DNA of 64,000 bases from contig NC_089222.1 in assembly GCF_963924675.1 (NCBI RefSeq), forward strand, positions 114,591,316 through 114,655,315. Direction: 5' to 3'. This document shows positions 48,161 to 59,490 of the stretch, piece after piece; the first letter of the stretch is position 1; each line of letters starts with the position of its first letter. The notes under the pieces were generated by a model. It was not told where the DNA came from. It worked only from the letters and a program-made list of their open reading frames with translations, and ran no database searches. A program made the translations under genes and the position numbers. This stretch comes from Phocoena phocoena. Lineage: Eukaryota; Chordata; Mammalia; Artiodactyla; Phocoenidae.

Positions 48161-49290
48161 TAACTCTTTTAAAAAATAACCTTTTATATGAGAACATTTT
48201 AGATTTACAGAATTATTGTAAAGATAGTACAGAGAGTTCCCATATACATCAGACTCAGTTTCTCCTATTACTAACATCTTACATTAGCATGGTATATTTG
48301 TCACAATTACTAAATGAACATTGATATATTATTGAATTACATACTTTATTCAAATTTCCTCAGTTTTTCCCTAATGTTCCTTTGTTGTTCTAGGATCCCA
48401 TCCAGAATACCATATTACATTTAGAAATCATGTCTCCTTAGGCTCCTGTTGGCTATGACGATTTCTCAGACTTCCCTTGTATTTGATAACGATAATTTCA
48501 AGGAGTATTGGTCAGGTGTTGTGTAGAACATCCCTCACTTGGAATTTGTCTAATGTTTTTGTTATGATTAGACTGGGATTATGGGTTTCAGGAAGGAAAA
48601 CCACAGAAGGGCCATTCTCATCATGTCATATCAGGGGTACGTACTATCAGCATGACTTTCCACTCTTGACGTTGACCTTGATCACTTGGCTGACGTAGTT
48701 CTGTCAAGTTTCTCCACTGTAAAGTCACTCTTTTTTCTCCTTCCTTCTCATAGTGTACTGTTCAGAAGGAAGTTACAATGAGCAGCCCATACATAAGGAA
48801 TGGGAAGTTGTGCTCTTTCTCCTTGAGGGCAGAGTATCTACATACATCATTTGGAATTCTTCTGCACTGGGGATTTGTATCTTCATCCCATTTACCTTTT
48901 TATTTAGTAGTTTATTTATATCAGTACAGACTCATGGATGTTCGTTTTATACCTTGGGATATTAACCAATACTATTCCTTTACTTTTATGTACGTATATA
49001 TGTATGTTTTGTATTTAGCTGAAATTGTTCCAGTTTTGGCCATTGGGAATTCTTTCAGTTGGCACCGATACGCATTTTATATATCCTATTATTGTGCGGG
49101 GATTTTTGATTTGTCTGTTTTTGTTTTGCACTTCCTTGCTTTCTGGAACTACAAGATGCTCCAGGCTCTTCTTATATATTTCCTGCCCAGTGCTAGAATC
49201 AGACATTTCTACAAGGAGCCCTGGTTTTTTGTATTGGAGAATGGAATTAGAAACTAAGCTCTGAATGCTAAGTGTGCTCAATGTTTTTTT
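48161..49290 (-). repeat. LINE L1, old subfamily, 3' UTR-rich segment
   Basis: 'attttagatttacagaatta' 'ttgtaaagatagtacagaga' 'gttcccatatacat', 'gttctaggatcccatccaga', 'catgtctccttaggctcctg', 'ttagactgggattatgggtt' and 'tttctccactgtaaagtcac' form a colinear match to the reverse complement of a well-known old L1 3' region. The part after about 48770 is less certain. A T-rich tract follows at 49282-49313. The 159-codon frame at 48778 is a shadow with no homology that I recognise. Confidence 0.78.
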
Positions 49291-50440
49291 CTTTTTTTAA
49301 CTTTTTTTTTTTCCTTCATGAATATCTTTGGCAAGATGACTTGGGAAGTTTATTTGTATGTATTTAATCAAGAAAAATTGAAAATATCAATGCATCTTAA
49401 AATACAAATGGAGGTTGTATTTTTAAAACAAAATTAAAATGATTTTTTTAGAGTTGCCTAAACATAGCTTACCAGTTTATGAGATTACCTTTGCTCTTTG
49501 AAAGACAAGCAATTCATGCTGAGTTGGATCAACAGAGGGTAGATGTTTCAAAGCTGGGAACTATTGTAAATGTTGTCTGAGGTCTGGATGCACTCACAAA
49601 AGTGGATCAAAATATAGGCATAATCCTTCTACTGAGGTTTAGATAAATTATTTCTCAAAAAAAATGCCCAGTTTCTACAAACAGCTCTCATGATTAATAA
49701 ATTACTCTGAGATTAAGCAACTGTCCTGCCTCAGACAGAAAAATTTTGACTTAAAGTTGACTATCATTAGTATGTTGAAAATGCTTTCTTTTCCAATTGT
49801 GCAGTGACAATTACCCAGAAAGAATGTGTGCACAATACAAATAAAAAGGTGTGTTCTTTCCTGTTTGCAGTATATTTGTGCTGATTTTGCTTCTCTTTTA
49901 CTAGTCAATAAGTGTTTGAAATGAGCACTCACTGAGGCGGTCTCTATGGTATTCAGAAGGTCTTATAAACTTTAGTGTTTGTTATGTAGTTGATGAACAA
50001 AAAGAGTACAGTGTATACTCTATGGAAGGGGTAATACGAAAGATCTATCACGTTGGCTTCAGTAGGAACTGGCTATTACTAAGTTAACTAAACTTACATA
50101 TCTGTTGAACAAAGCTCTGTAAGATCAAAAAGAACAAGGCTGATGGGTTTCTAGTTTATAGAGTGATATCAGAGTTGTTACACATAGCTGATCCTTAAGG
50201 AAAATAAACAACAAAATTTTCATCACCACACTGAGATCAATGGACAGGATGACTAATATACTGAATAAGGCCATATATTTAATATATTTATTCGACTACT
50301 AATAATACTCAATAATCATTACTAATAGTACTATTAATAACTCAATAATATTAAATACAATGTACCAGCCATTGTTATCACTTTGTATATAGTATGAATT
50401 TAATAGCTAAAATAGGGTTGCATATTTAATACCTGCTTCA
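49291..50440. other. Non-coding stretch, nothing recognised
   Basis: AT-rich with 'taataatactcaataat'-like patches near 50290-50350. No gene or transposon. Confidence 0.5.
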
Positions 50441-50544
50441 AAAGTAAGGAAAGGGGAAAAAAAAAAAAGTAAGGAAAGGGAGATTGTGAAAGGATAGTCA
50501 ATTTATGTGAAAGGATAGTCCATTTAGATTGTGAAAGGATAGTC
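50441..50544. repeat. Short local tandem array
   Basis: 'aagtaaggaaaggg' occurs twice (from about 50442 and 50467), separated by an A run. 'gtgaaaggatagtc' then occurs three times (50486-50499, 50507-50520, 50531-50544) at spacings of 21 and 24 bp. It looks like stepwise slippage duplication, and the last copy abuts the hairpin. Confidence 0.85.
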
Positions 50545-50574
50545 ATTGTTCCTTACAGAGAGCAAGGAACAATG
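50544..50574. other. Perfect hairpin, 11-bp stem, 9-nt loop
   Basis: 'cattgttcctt' at 50544-50554 is the exact reverse complement of 'aaggaacaatg' at 50564-50574, around the loop 'acagagagc'. It lies at the edge of the tandem array. No flanking miRNA-length extension of the stem is visible, and no terminator context applies in this genome. Confidence 0.9.
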
Positions 50575-50760
50575 TTGGTTTTTAATACAAGGACTTCTGA
50601 TTTATGTTCCTAATTGCTAGACCATATCACCTCATTGGAAATGACTAGATTTGGGACATAAATCCATTTACAGTTAGAGTAAAAAATCTGTCTGACAACG
50701 TTATGAAAAGCCTAACCAGTCTATATTAAGATGTGTAGTATATTGCTATTATAGAGCTAT

Positions 50761-50836
50761 GTGTGTATACATATATGCATGTATATATATATACACACAC
50801 ACCTAAATATACAGCGAGAGGGAGAGAGAAAGAGAG
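50761..50836. repeat. (GT)(AT)(AC) palindromic microsatellite and AG-rich tract
   Basis: 'gtgtgtatacatatatgcat' followed by 'gtatatatatatacacacac' is largely self-complementary. 20 bp further is a 'gagagggagagagaaagag' purine tract. Confidence 0.85.
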
Positions 50837-51793
50837 TAAATTTAAATTAAATTTTCTATTGTAATTTGACACAGCGTTTGGAGATTTTACTAATAGCTAA
50901 CATGGATTTCAAAGTGTAAATTTCACTATGGTTATTAGGATATCCCCTTATAGCTGTTAAGAACTGAGAGAAAAGCAATAAAAGCAGACTAATGTAGACG
51001 AGAAATTACTCATGTTGAAGAAACATTGTTCATTTACTTCTGGCATAAGTTGAGGGAAGAGACCATATATTTATGTCACAACATAATGGCATACTGCAGG
51101 CTATTTCTATATGCATTCTCATTCCAGACTAATTTGTCAATTGTCAGTAAATTCAGCATCTTCCATATCCGGATAAATATAGATTTCTTTCTCAGTTGAC
51201 GGTAAATACATTGCAGCTCCTCTGTGGCAGGCAGCAGATAGATGGAGGCATTAAGGTGACTTTCTTGCTGAGTGTAATGTAGTAAAATCAGGCACTCTGT
51301 AGACAGTGTATTTGGAATATGTTAGAAAATGAGGCCAGAGTCTCAGACCAGCCCCACCATCATCATCATGATTCTTGCCTTGGCCAGTGTGGTTACTTGA
51401 GTTGTGGGAAGGCAGTTAGAAGCAAGATGACTCAGTCCACAATAAGGGGCTGAGGAAATCAGGTCCTGATTTCAATAACTTTGTGGTTTAATTAGCTTTG
51501 CTTTGATCTGTCTGCCTCAAATTTAGAACAGGATGGGAAATATCTAAATAATAAGAGCCTAATACAAACTTTGATCCATAGTCATCTTTGATCCATTGTA
51601 TAGTGACCAATTATCTCAGAAATATTCTGGGGGTTAAAAAGAAAAGAATAGAAAGAAAAGTTCTAATCTTTGAATAATGGAGTCCTAAATATTATATTCA
51701 AATAAAAAGTATAGCACTATAAGAGAAATTAATATGGGGAGGTTCAGGAATGAGAAGAATAAAATTTTAAAAAGTAATGCATATGGTTGTAAG
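50837..51793. other. Non-coding stretch, nothing recognised
   Basis: No repeat or exon was recognised. A short 'catcatcatcatga' run is present near 51359. Confidence 0.5.
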
Positions 51794-51973
51794 GTGATTC
51801 TCAAAGTGTGACATTAGGACCGGAAGCATCAGCATTACTTTGGAACATGTCAGAAAAGCAGGGTTTCAAGTCCTAACCCAAATTGATTGAATCTGACATT
51901 CTGATGATGGGGCCCAGCGATCAGTATTTCAATAAGCTTTACAGGTGATTCTATATGAGAATCATTGGGTAAG
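51794..51973 (+). mobile_element. MER5A-like hAT MITE
   Basis: 'gattctcaaagtgtgacatt' 'aggaccggaagcatcagca', 'gatggggcccagcgatcagt' and the end 'ggtgattctatatgagaatc' follow the MER5A consensus in order. The orientation relative to the database consensus is uncertain because the family is nearly symmetric. Confidence 0.78.
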
Positions 51974-52656
51974 TTGCGTATCAGGAAAAAATAAACGTAC
52001 GGCTACTCAGAAGTGATTTCAGGACATTTTCCCGTATAGATCTCATCTGTTTCAGTTTTACAAAAGCTGTTATGGTGGTCCAGATAGATGTGTCAAGTAC
52101 CTAACAATTGACCTTCCTAACTAAATACCCCTGAGTTGAAGGGCTCAGGAATCTAGAGCATGTCGTGAATGTTTGGTGGGCTAATTCTAAAAGAATCTAT
52201 TTCAATTAGTACTTATTAAAGGGGGACTGTGAATATGTCAATGAAGTTGGTGATGTGGAAAATATATCAATAAACCATGACTCCTGATATTAAATTGCTT
52301 ACCATTTTTATTTACCTAGAAAAAATCTTGGAAAAGACATATTTTACTAGCAGGTATTTACATAAATATAAATTATCCAGGCTCTCATTTTGTGCTGGCA
52401 TTCTCTAAAATCAGAGCTCAGATTATTTTAGATACCCATCCCAGGCAAATCCACATAGTGATGACTGGTTTCTGATGAGTCCCCTCATGAATACAGCTTT
52501 GTGATTTTCTCTTAGAATTGATTAATTTTTGAGGCACAGAATTTAGTAGTAAATAATTACTCTATAGTCATCTTAGTCTCCAACAAGAACAGAAGGTCAT
52601 GAATTCTCAGCCTCATTACTTTAAACACAAATTTTTTTTAAGTGTATGCTTTCATT
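51974..52656. other. Non-coding stretch, nothing recognised
   Basis: No feature could be supported. Confidence 0.5.
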
Positions 52657-52670
52657 TATATAACATTTTT

Positions 52671-52871
52671 TTTTTTTTTGCGGTACGCGGGCCCCTCACT
52701 GTTGGGGCCTCTCCCGTTGCGGAGCACAGGCTCCGGACGCGCAGGCTCAGCTGGCATGGCTCACAGGCCCAGCCGCTCCACGGCATGTGGGATCTTCCCG
52801 GACCGGGGCACGAACCCGTGTCCCCTGCATCAGCAGGCGGACTCTCAACCACTGCGCCACCAGGGAAGCCC
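52671..52871 (-). mobile_element. SINE CHR-2 (cetacean-type), copy 6
   Basis: 'tttttgcggtacgcgggccc' at the left and 'ccaccagggaagccc' at the right show minus orientation. The perfect duplication 'tatataacattttt' lies at 52657-52670 and 52872-52885. It is one of the least diverged copies. Confidence 0.95.
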
Positions 52872-52934
52872 TATATAACATTTTTGAAGTGGCAAAATTT
52901 TAGAAATGGAGAATAGAATAGTTGTTGCAGGAAT

Positions 52935-53300
52935 TAGAAATGTATGGTGGGGTCAGGATAGAAGTGGGTGTGGTTATAAAAGGGCAACATGAAGGATTCT
53001 TGTGGTTATGGAACTGTACCTTGACTGTGGTGGTGGATACATGAACCTACACATGGGATAGAATTGTATAGAACTAAACATACATATACACACATGAATG
53101 AGTACAAGTAAAATTAGGAAAATTTGAACAACATCAGTGCTTTGTATCAGTATATTTTGGTTATGATATTATACTGGTTTTATAAGATGTTACCACTGGG
53201 GGAAACTGGGTAAAGGATACATGGGATTTCTCTGTATTATTTCTTACAATTGCATGGGAACCTACAATTAAATGAATAAAAATTTCAATTAAAAAAATCA
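52935..53300 (+). repeat. LINE L1 3' end, old subfamily
   Basis: 'aggattcttgtggttatgga' 'actgtaccttgactgtggtg' 'gtggatacatgaacctacac', 'aagatgttaccactggggga' and 'tgtattatttcttacaattg' form a clear match to an L1M 3' UTR in plus orientation, ending in an A-rich tail near 53290. Confidence 0.85.
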
Positions 53301-53309
53301 ATCAATTGA

Positions 53310-54330
53310 AACTGATCCAGACTGACAGATTTTAGAATTAGCAGATAAGAACACTGACACAGTTATTGTAACTGTATTCCATATGTTCAAAAATATAAAG
53401 AGATATGCAAGATAGTTAAAAAAAAAAAAGACCCCAATTGAACTTCTAGAGACAAAAACTATGAGGTGAAAAATACACTGGATGAGATTAAAAGCAGATT
53501 AGACATTGCAGAAAAGACTAGTAAACTTGAAGACATAATAGAAGCTATCCAAAAATGAAATAGAGAAAGAAAAGAGACTTAAAAAAAAAATGGACAGAGT
53601 GTCAATGATCTATGGGATGATTCAAGTGTAATTCAAGTGTGTAACTGGAATCCCTGCAGGAAAGAAGAAAGCAGGGACAACAAAAATATTTGAAGAAACA
53701 GTGGCTAAAATGTTCTTGGATTTGATGAAAATTATAAGCCCAGAGATCCAAGAAACAAAATAAACACAAAAAGTATGAAGAAAACTACCCTAAGGCACAT
53801 CATAATCAAATTGCTCAAAATCAGAGATAAAGAAAAAGTCTGAAAAGCAGCTGAGGGATGGGAGAATGTAAGCACAAATTGTTGCAAATAACATTTTAAA
53901 GCAGCAAATAGGGATCCATTCCTAGCGTAGGAGTGGAAAAAAATGAATTTAGCATGAAGGAATAGAACGTTCCACATCCTTATATAAAAAACAGGAGAGG
54001 GCTTCCCTGGTGGCGCAGTGGTTGGGAGTCTGCCTGCCGATGCAGGGGACACGGGTTCGTGCCCCGGTCCGGGAAGATCCCACATGCCGCGGAGTGGCTG
54101 GGCCCGTGAGCCATGGCCGCTGAGCCTGTGTGTCCGGAGCCTGTGCTCCACAATGGGAGAGGCCACAGCAGTGCGAGGCCCGTGTACCGCAAAAAAAAAA
54201 AAAAGCAGGAGATAGTTGGGAGATCTAGGAGTGGAAAAAAAATGCCAAAATTGCTAAAGTAGCAATGAACATCTTTTCAAAGGGAGCGAGTAAAGTAGAA
54301 CACAACAATGCACAAATAACTAGAAAAGAC
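53310..54330 (+). repeat. LINE L1, ORF1-side segment, old subfamily, interrupted by a SINE
   Basis: 'actatgaggtgaaaaataca' 'ctggatgagattaaaagcag', 'gtaaacttgaagacataata', 'atatttgaagaaacagtggc' and 'aaggcacatcataatcaaat' 'tgctcaaaatcagagataaa' match the ORF1 region of old L1s in plus orientation. Stops and indels are frequent. A CHR-2 SINE is inserted at 53999-54205. This 5'-side segment lies just after a 3' end, so the two are separate insertions or a rearrangement. Confidence 0.8.
53999..54205 (+). mobile_element. SINE CHR-2 (cetacean-type), copy 7
   Basis: It starts 'gggcttccctggtggcgcag', with a perfect A-box 'tggcgcagtgg' and a B-box-like 'gggttcgtgcccc', and ends in an A14 tail. The flanking 'aaaaacaggaga' (53987-53998) and 'aaaagcaggaga' (54201-54212) differ at one base. 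It sits within the old L1 ORF1-side fragment. Confidence 0.95.
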
Positions 54331-56658
54331 TTGTAATGGTAAGGACAGTGCAGCTGAAGCAGAAAATAAGGCCTAAGGGAATAAATTAGAATACAAATGC
54401 AGTCAAATATTCTGGAAAATGAAAATAGTTAACTTTTATTAGATATGAATGAAAAGGTGATGCTGGAACTAAAATAGAAGATCGAATGAATTGATTAAAA
54501 CTCTGGTGATGATTAGGAATAATTAGTTGGAACTGGGCTAGCCTAAACTTAGAATCTAATAAACTAAGCTGGAAATAAGACATTTTTTGTTAAATATGTA
54601 TTCAAGTGGTCAGTCCTGACTACTTGTTCTTTAGTGAATCCATGGAAAACTTGAAAGTCAAAACAAGGTCTACTACTGTTTTGGGGAACCAGGAAGCCCA
54701 AGAAAGTATCTTGATGAAGAGGAGAAAGTAAAACTTCTATTTAAATGTAGCAACAACAAGTTTCTACAAATGAAAGATCTGTGGTTTCAATTATAGATCT
54801 GTGCTTAGTATTGTAAACAAGTTTCAATTTATAATAAGAGAAAATTAAACATTGGAAAATAATGCCTCTAATGAAATGTTTAAACTTAATAAACTGTAGT
54901 GTAAAAATTTTGACAAACTGATTGTAAAATTCATATGAAAGAGTTAACATGTAAGAAGAGCCAGGAATTATAACTGGTTATGACAACTTAGTGGAATAAG
55001 ATAAGTTAAAAATTCTTTCAGTACAAATACGTAGAAATTCTGGATAAAATATAGATAAAACTTTAACTTAATACCTGCTAATCTTGGAAAGATGAAAGGA
55101 ATATCTAGGTGACAGAAACTAAGAAAAGAACCAACAAATCGCAAGCCAGAGTATAAATGCATTAAGTTGGTGCTTCAGCAGTGTGGTGGTAGACAGTATA
55201 AGGTGGAAAAGATGAAGTGCTGTTTAGACAACCAACTGACTTAGGTTTAAATGCTTAAGTGGGGACCAGAGACCAGGCATTGCAGCAATATAGGAGGGAA
55301 ATCAAAGCAAAGATCCTGGCATAAACCAGAACGCTGGTAGGGCTGCACATTGAGTGAAATGTGAGTTAGAAAAAAATAAAACAACTTCAGATTAGAAAAG
55401 ATGACAAGGAAGTTTTCTCTTTATGCCAGAGTTTTGACGGAAACAAAACATTTCTCCAAACAAAACATTGCTTCAGTTTTTCCCAACTGATTTTGACATA
55501 GAAAGTGGTCCCAAGTAGTTTACGTATGTGAGCAACTGGAAGAAACAAGTGCAAAACTGCTTTGGAATAACCCCCAGGTTAAACAAGAAGCCTCAGTTAA
55601 ATTTCCTCTGAAGATGAAGTCATAGTCCAAAGTCACAGAGCACATGGGGAAAAAACCCTCTGTGATCATCACTCGATAAAACCAGTAGGAGAATTTAAGT
55701 GCTGAAAAGGCCACAAACATACCTATAAAATAAGTATATTTATTTAAGTAACTATTTAAATAAAGGGGTAGCATTCTTTACTGCAATATAAACATGGGAA
55801 TTAAAAATACAATAAAAGACATGTCAATGTCAGGCAAGGTTTTAAACAGACAGTATATGACTTGCAATATTCATGCATTATTTTCTTATTAGTTTCATCT
55901 ATTTAGATAAAGAGATAGAGGAAAGAGTAAGCATCTGAAAGAAAAAGTAACTTTTCACACCATGGACTAAATAGATGCTACCATAGCAATCAGTAATGGA
56001 AGTTTTCCATTCTTTCTCTTTCTTTTTTCTTCTTTTTCTTCATAATTCACAGAATTTTTTTTTTGATAGAAAAAAAACTTAAAATGTTTAAAATTGTGAT
56101 TAGATTCTCAGGTTAACTCAAGTTCAGATTTACTTACAACGTAATCAAAATACTGTATGCTCAAAAATCACATAGTTCTCTACATTTTTTTTTAGTTCAA
56201 AGCACTTTAAGTTAAATAAGAATATATGATAATCAAGATATCCTTTTGCATATTAGATCTATTAAATATGGGGAAAATGGGCAGATTTTCAAAGATTCAG
56301 TATAATTTCTAGAAATAAAAAAAATAGTTAATCAAATTTTAAAACTCCATAGAGGTTTTGTATAGCAGATTAGACAGAGGGGAAGAAATAATTAATAAAC
56401 TGAAAGTTAGAGCTGAAAGAATTTCCCAGAAGGATGTGAAAAGAGAGGAGCAGATCGTTAATGTGGTAGAGACGTTAAGGAATGTAGGAAATGGAATAGG
56501 AAGATCCAAAACATGTCAAATAGATTCTTACAGAAAGAGAATAGAAATGAACTGTACAAATATACAGTATCTATTGCTAAAGTAGAAAAAAATAAAGATG
56601 TGTCATAGTTGTTACACCATAATCTATATAAAGGGATATAGTATGCACATGCTATTAT
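54331..56658. other. Non-coding stretch, nothing recognised
   Basis: About 2.3 kb, AT-rich. A CT-rich tract lies at 56011-56042. Parts of 54600-55700 may be very old L1 or LTR, but no landmark is firm. No gene. Confidence 0.45.
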
Positions 56659-56660
56659 AT

Positions 56661-56877
56661 ACAGGCAACCCTCGAAAAACGGGTTTGAACTGTGCAGGTC
56701 CACTTGTACTTGGATTTCTTTCACTAAAAATATACTACAGTACTAGATCATCTGCAGTTGGTTGAATCCATGGATGTGGAACCACAGATACAGAGGGTCC
56801 ACTATAAATTTATAATCAGATTTTCAACTGTGCAGAAGGTTGGTGCCCCTGACCCCTACTTGTTCAAGGGCCAACTG
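56661..56877. mobile_element. Tigger-like (TcMar) MITE
   Basis: It starts 'caggcaaccctcgaaaaacg' and ends 'cttgttcaagggccaactg', an imperfect inverted terminus flanked by TA dinucleotides (56659-56660 and 56878-56879). Internal landmarks are 'gtttgaactgtgcaggtcca', 'gttggttgaatccatggatg' and 'accacagatacagagggtcc'. It is a non-autonomous element of the Tc1/mariner Tigger group with no transposase. Confidence 0.85.
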
Positions 56878-56879
56878 TA

Positions 56880-57459
56880 CATGTAAGTTACCTTTAAAAC
56901 CTATGGACAAAATACCCAAGACACTGCTGAGAATGGTTGACTCTGGAGAGGAGGCCTCTGAGTCAGAAGTAGGAGAGACATTTTTACTTTTATATGTATA
57001 ATAATTTTATTTTTATTTACCTCTAAAAATTATTTTTTCATACAAGATATTTTTTCAGTGTTAAAAATTCATGAATGAAAAAATGAAGAAAAAGCAAAAT
57101 GAAGATAAGAAGATAAGATAAAACCAGTGATAAAGTTACATAAAATATGCATGTATTGTTTTTTTTCTAGTGATGAACACTTCTTCAGCTCAAAGTCTTT
57201 TATTATTCATTACAAAGAGGAAAACATAATCATGTATGATTCACAGTTTTCAAAGACAAAGGCAGACTAATAGCTTGGAAAGAAAATAACTATGCTGCGT
57301 GTTCAAATGAGAAAGAAATGTCTCCTGCAGATCCTCAAGACTCTGGAAAGTGCAATTATTTAAATTTACCTACATCTCCCCATAAGAACCCAGAGCATTG
57401 TTTTGTCAGTGCCAACGCTGGGGATCTAAGTATGCAACCATTACGTTTTTATATTATTT
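56880..57459. other. Non-coding stretch, nothing recognised
   Basis: AT-rich. Nothing could be supported. Confidence 0.5.
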
Positions 57460-57720
57460 ATTTGTTGAATTTTTACTGAACACCTACTATATCCCAGGCA
57501 CTGAGGAAACACTGACCAGAGTGGTTCATGTTATCATATGCAAAAGGAAAAAAACAGACATTAAGTCAACAATTACAGTGTGATGTGATAATTAATATGA
57601 CAGAGATATTCACGAGGAGCAACAGGCTTAACAAGAAGACTGGGAGAAGCAGCTTAATCTGAGTGAAATTTTTTCAAAAGAGATAAAAGTTTGTAGGAAG
57701 ATAGAAATACTATAGTTAGA
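57460..57720 (-). repeat. LINE L2 3'-end fragment
   Basis: 'tttttactgaacacctacta' 'tatcccaggcactgaggaaa' 'cactgaccaga' is the reversed L2 3' end. 'gacattaagtcaacaattac' and 'agaggcttaac'-like text further on fit the 3' UTR, more diverged. Confidence 0.7.
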
Positions 57721-57799
57721 CAAGTAAGACTGTGGCAGGGAGAGTTCCAAGAATAGGAAACACATCCTCCCTATTCTCTAGAGTTTCTAATTTACTTGT

Positions 57800-57885
57800 T
57801 AGTTCATTTATTGATTACCTTATTGATGCCTATTTATTGATTCCTTTCTATGTTTCTGGCACCATATTAGGCAGCTGGAGTGCAA
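57800..57885 (-). repeat. LINE L2 3'-end fragment, second
   Basis: 'ctatgtttctggcaccatat' 'taggcagctggagtgcaata' 'gtga' resembles the reversed L2 3' end. Short and tentative. Confidence 0.5.
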
Positions 57886-58557
57886 TAGTGATGATGTAGT
57901 CAGCTATCTTCCTAAATCACAAATAATATCAGGTCACTTCTATTACAAATTTAAAATTTTAGAATGACTCTTTCTTGTCAGTGGAAGTGATCTATACACT
58001 GAGACACTTGTACCTCTTGGCCACAGGAAGACCTTCTAGGGAATATGAGGTTTTAATGAAACATATTTCCAGATCTTCAACTTCAATGTATATTTTCTCC
58101 TAAAGTATATCTTCCAGAAAATGATCTTGCTATCTAGAAATCCTCCTTTCCCAACACCCTTTTCATAATTATCCTTGTCTTTTTTCTCATCCATCTCTCA
58201 CATTCCCCATATATGAATATCTCCAGGGTTATCAACAAAGAGACATTTCAAGAATGCATAGCTTCTGAGAGTGATTTTCCTAAGAAAAAAGCCAAAAGGA
58301 CTTCATTGAGAAATGTTAAAGGGAGGCTTTATCTTATTTCAACCAGAAAGTTTATTTTTGTGAAGGGTCTATTTTATAATCCGTATGTCTTGATTATTTA
58401 TCTGTCTACCTACACATTTACCTAAATACCTACTTGCTTATCTTGCTGATATGGATGATGGGTTTTAATGAGAGGACTTCTTTTTTCATTTAGCTTACAT
58501 GGAGGATATTTTATTTAAATTAAATGAGGTGCTCTGGAACTCAAAGATTTGCAAATA
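57886..58557. other. Non-coding stretch, nothing recognised
   Basis: No feature could be supported. A 70-codon frame at 58213 has no homology that I recognise. Confidence 0.5.
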
Positions 58558-58834
58558 CAGTCATCCCTTGTATCTGCAGGGGATTGGTTCCAGGACCTGC
58601 AGAGGACACCAAAATCTTTGGACGCTCCAGTCCCATAGTTAGCCCTCTGTATCCATGAGTTCCACAACTGTGGAGTCACAAACGACTGATGGTGTATCAA
58701 GTTTGTGATCCATGGTTGGTTGAATCCAAGGATGCAGTACCCGAGGTTACAGAGGGCTGACTATACTTTTTGAAAAAAATCTGTGTATAGGTAGACCCGT
58801 ACAGTTCAAACCCATGTTGTTCGAGAGTCAACTG
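58558..58834. mobile_element. Tigger-like (TcMar) MITE, second copy
   Basis: It starts 'cagtcatcccttgtatctgc' and ends 'ttgttcgagagtcaactg', flanked by TA (58556-58557, 58835-58836). It contains 'ggggattggttccaggacct', 'ggttggttgaatccaaggat' and 'acagagggctgactatactt'. It is related to the 56.7-kb element by the terminus and internal words but longer. Confidence 0.83.
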
Positions 58835-59004
58835 TACAACTAAAGCGTGTGTATAATATACCAGAAATTATTCTTTGAAACAATTTAAAATTATGATAAA
58901 TTTTTAAGATATCAATTGGAAATATAAAACAGGTAAATAGTTTTTTAACAATATAGTATATATTTTTATATATAGTGTGTAGTACACATATACATATTAC
59001 ATTA

Positions 59005-59490
59005 CAAGAGTAAATAGTTTTTAATATTTTGGGTGAACATGAATGAAATGTATGATTACCACTGGAATGAAATTAAGCCTTATCTCCTTGGCATGATAAG
59101 CAAGTCTTACAATCTGGTCAGATCCTTCTTTCTCACCATACTTACTCTCCATTTTCTTCTCTTCTTGCCTTGCACCCTATGCTTTTTGCCACATGGTATG
59201 ACTTGCTCTCACAAAATGAATTTTGTTTTTATACTTCTTAATCTCACAATCATTATTTTCATTGCCTTGAAAGTATTTCCTTTTTCTCAGTGTCATCCCT
59301 CTCCAGAGTCTTCCCTGACATCTAGTTGGTTACTTCCTTCTCTGTTCTATTTAAATCAATGTAAGGGCTTCTATTATGTTTGGTATTACAAGGCAATTGT
59401 CTGGTCATGGCTATGTCTCTTTTCCTTAGTGCAACTCTTTGAGGGCAGGGAATGTATTATATATATTATAGTTATAGCCATTCTTATCAT
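59005..59490 (+). repeat. LINE L2 3' portion
   Basis: 'cttacaatctggtcagatcc' and 'accatacttactctccattt' parallel the L2 'atgatctggcccc...tcatctcctaccactc' block. 'ccagagtcttccctgacatc' and 'caactctttgagggcaggga' 'atgt' match the later 3' UTR. Plus orientation. The 158-codon frame across it is a by-product and not a gene. Confidence 0.65.

Noticed and set aside
48778..49257. 159-codon plus-strand frame rich in aromatic residues
   Set aside because: It lies in or next to old L1 sequence on the other strand and resembles no protein.
50486..50544. Spaced repeated words reminiscent of a CRISPR array
   Set aside because: Units are 14 bp with 7-10 bp spacers in vertebrate DNA. They are local duplications with no Cas genes.
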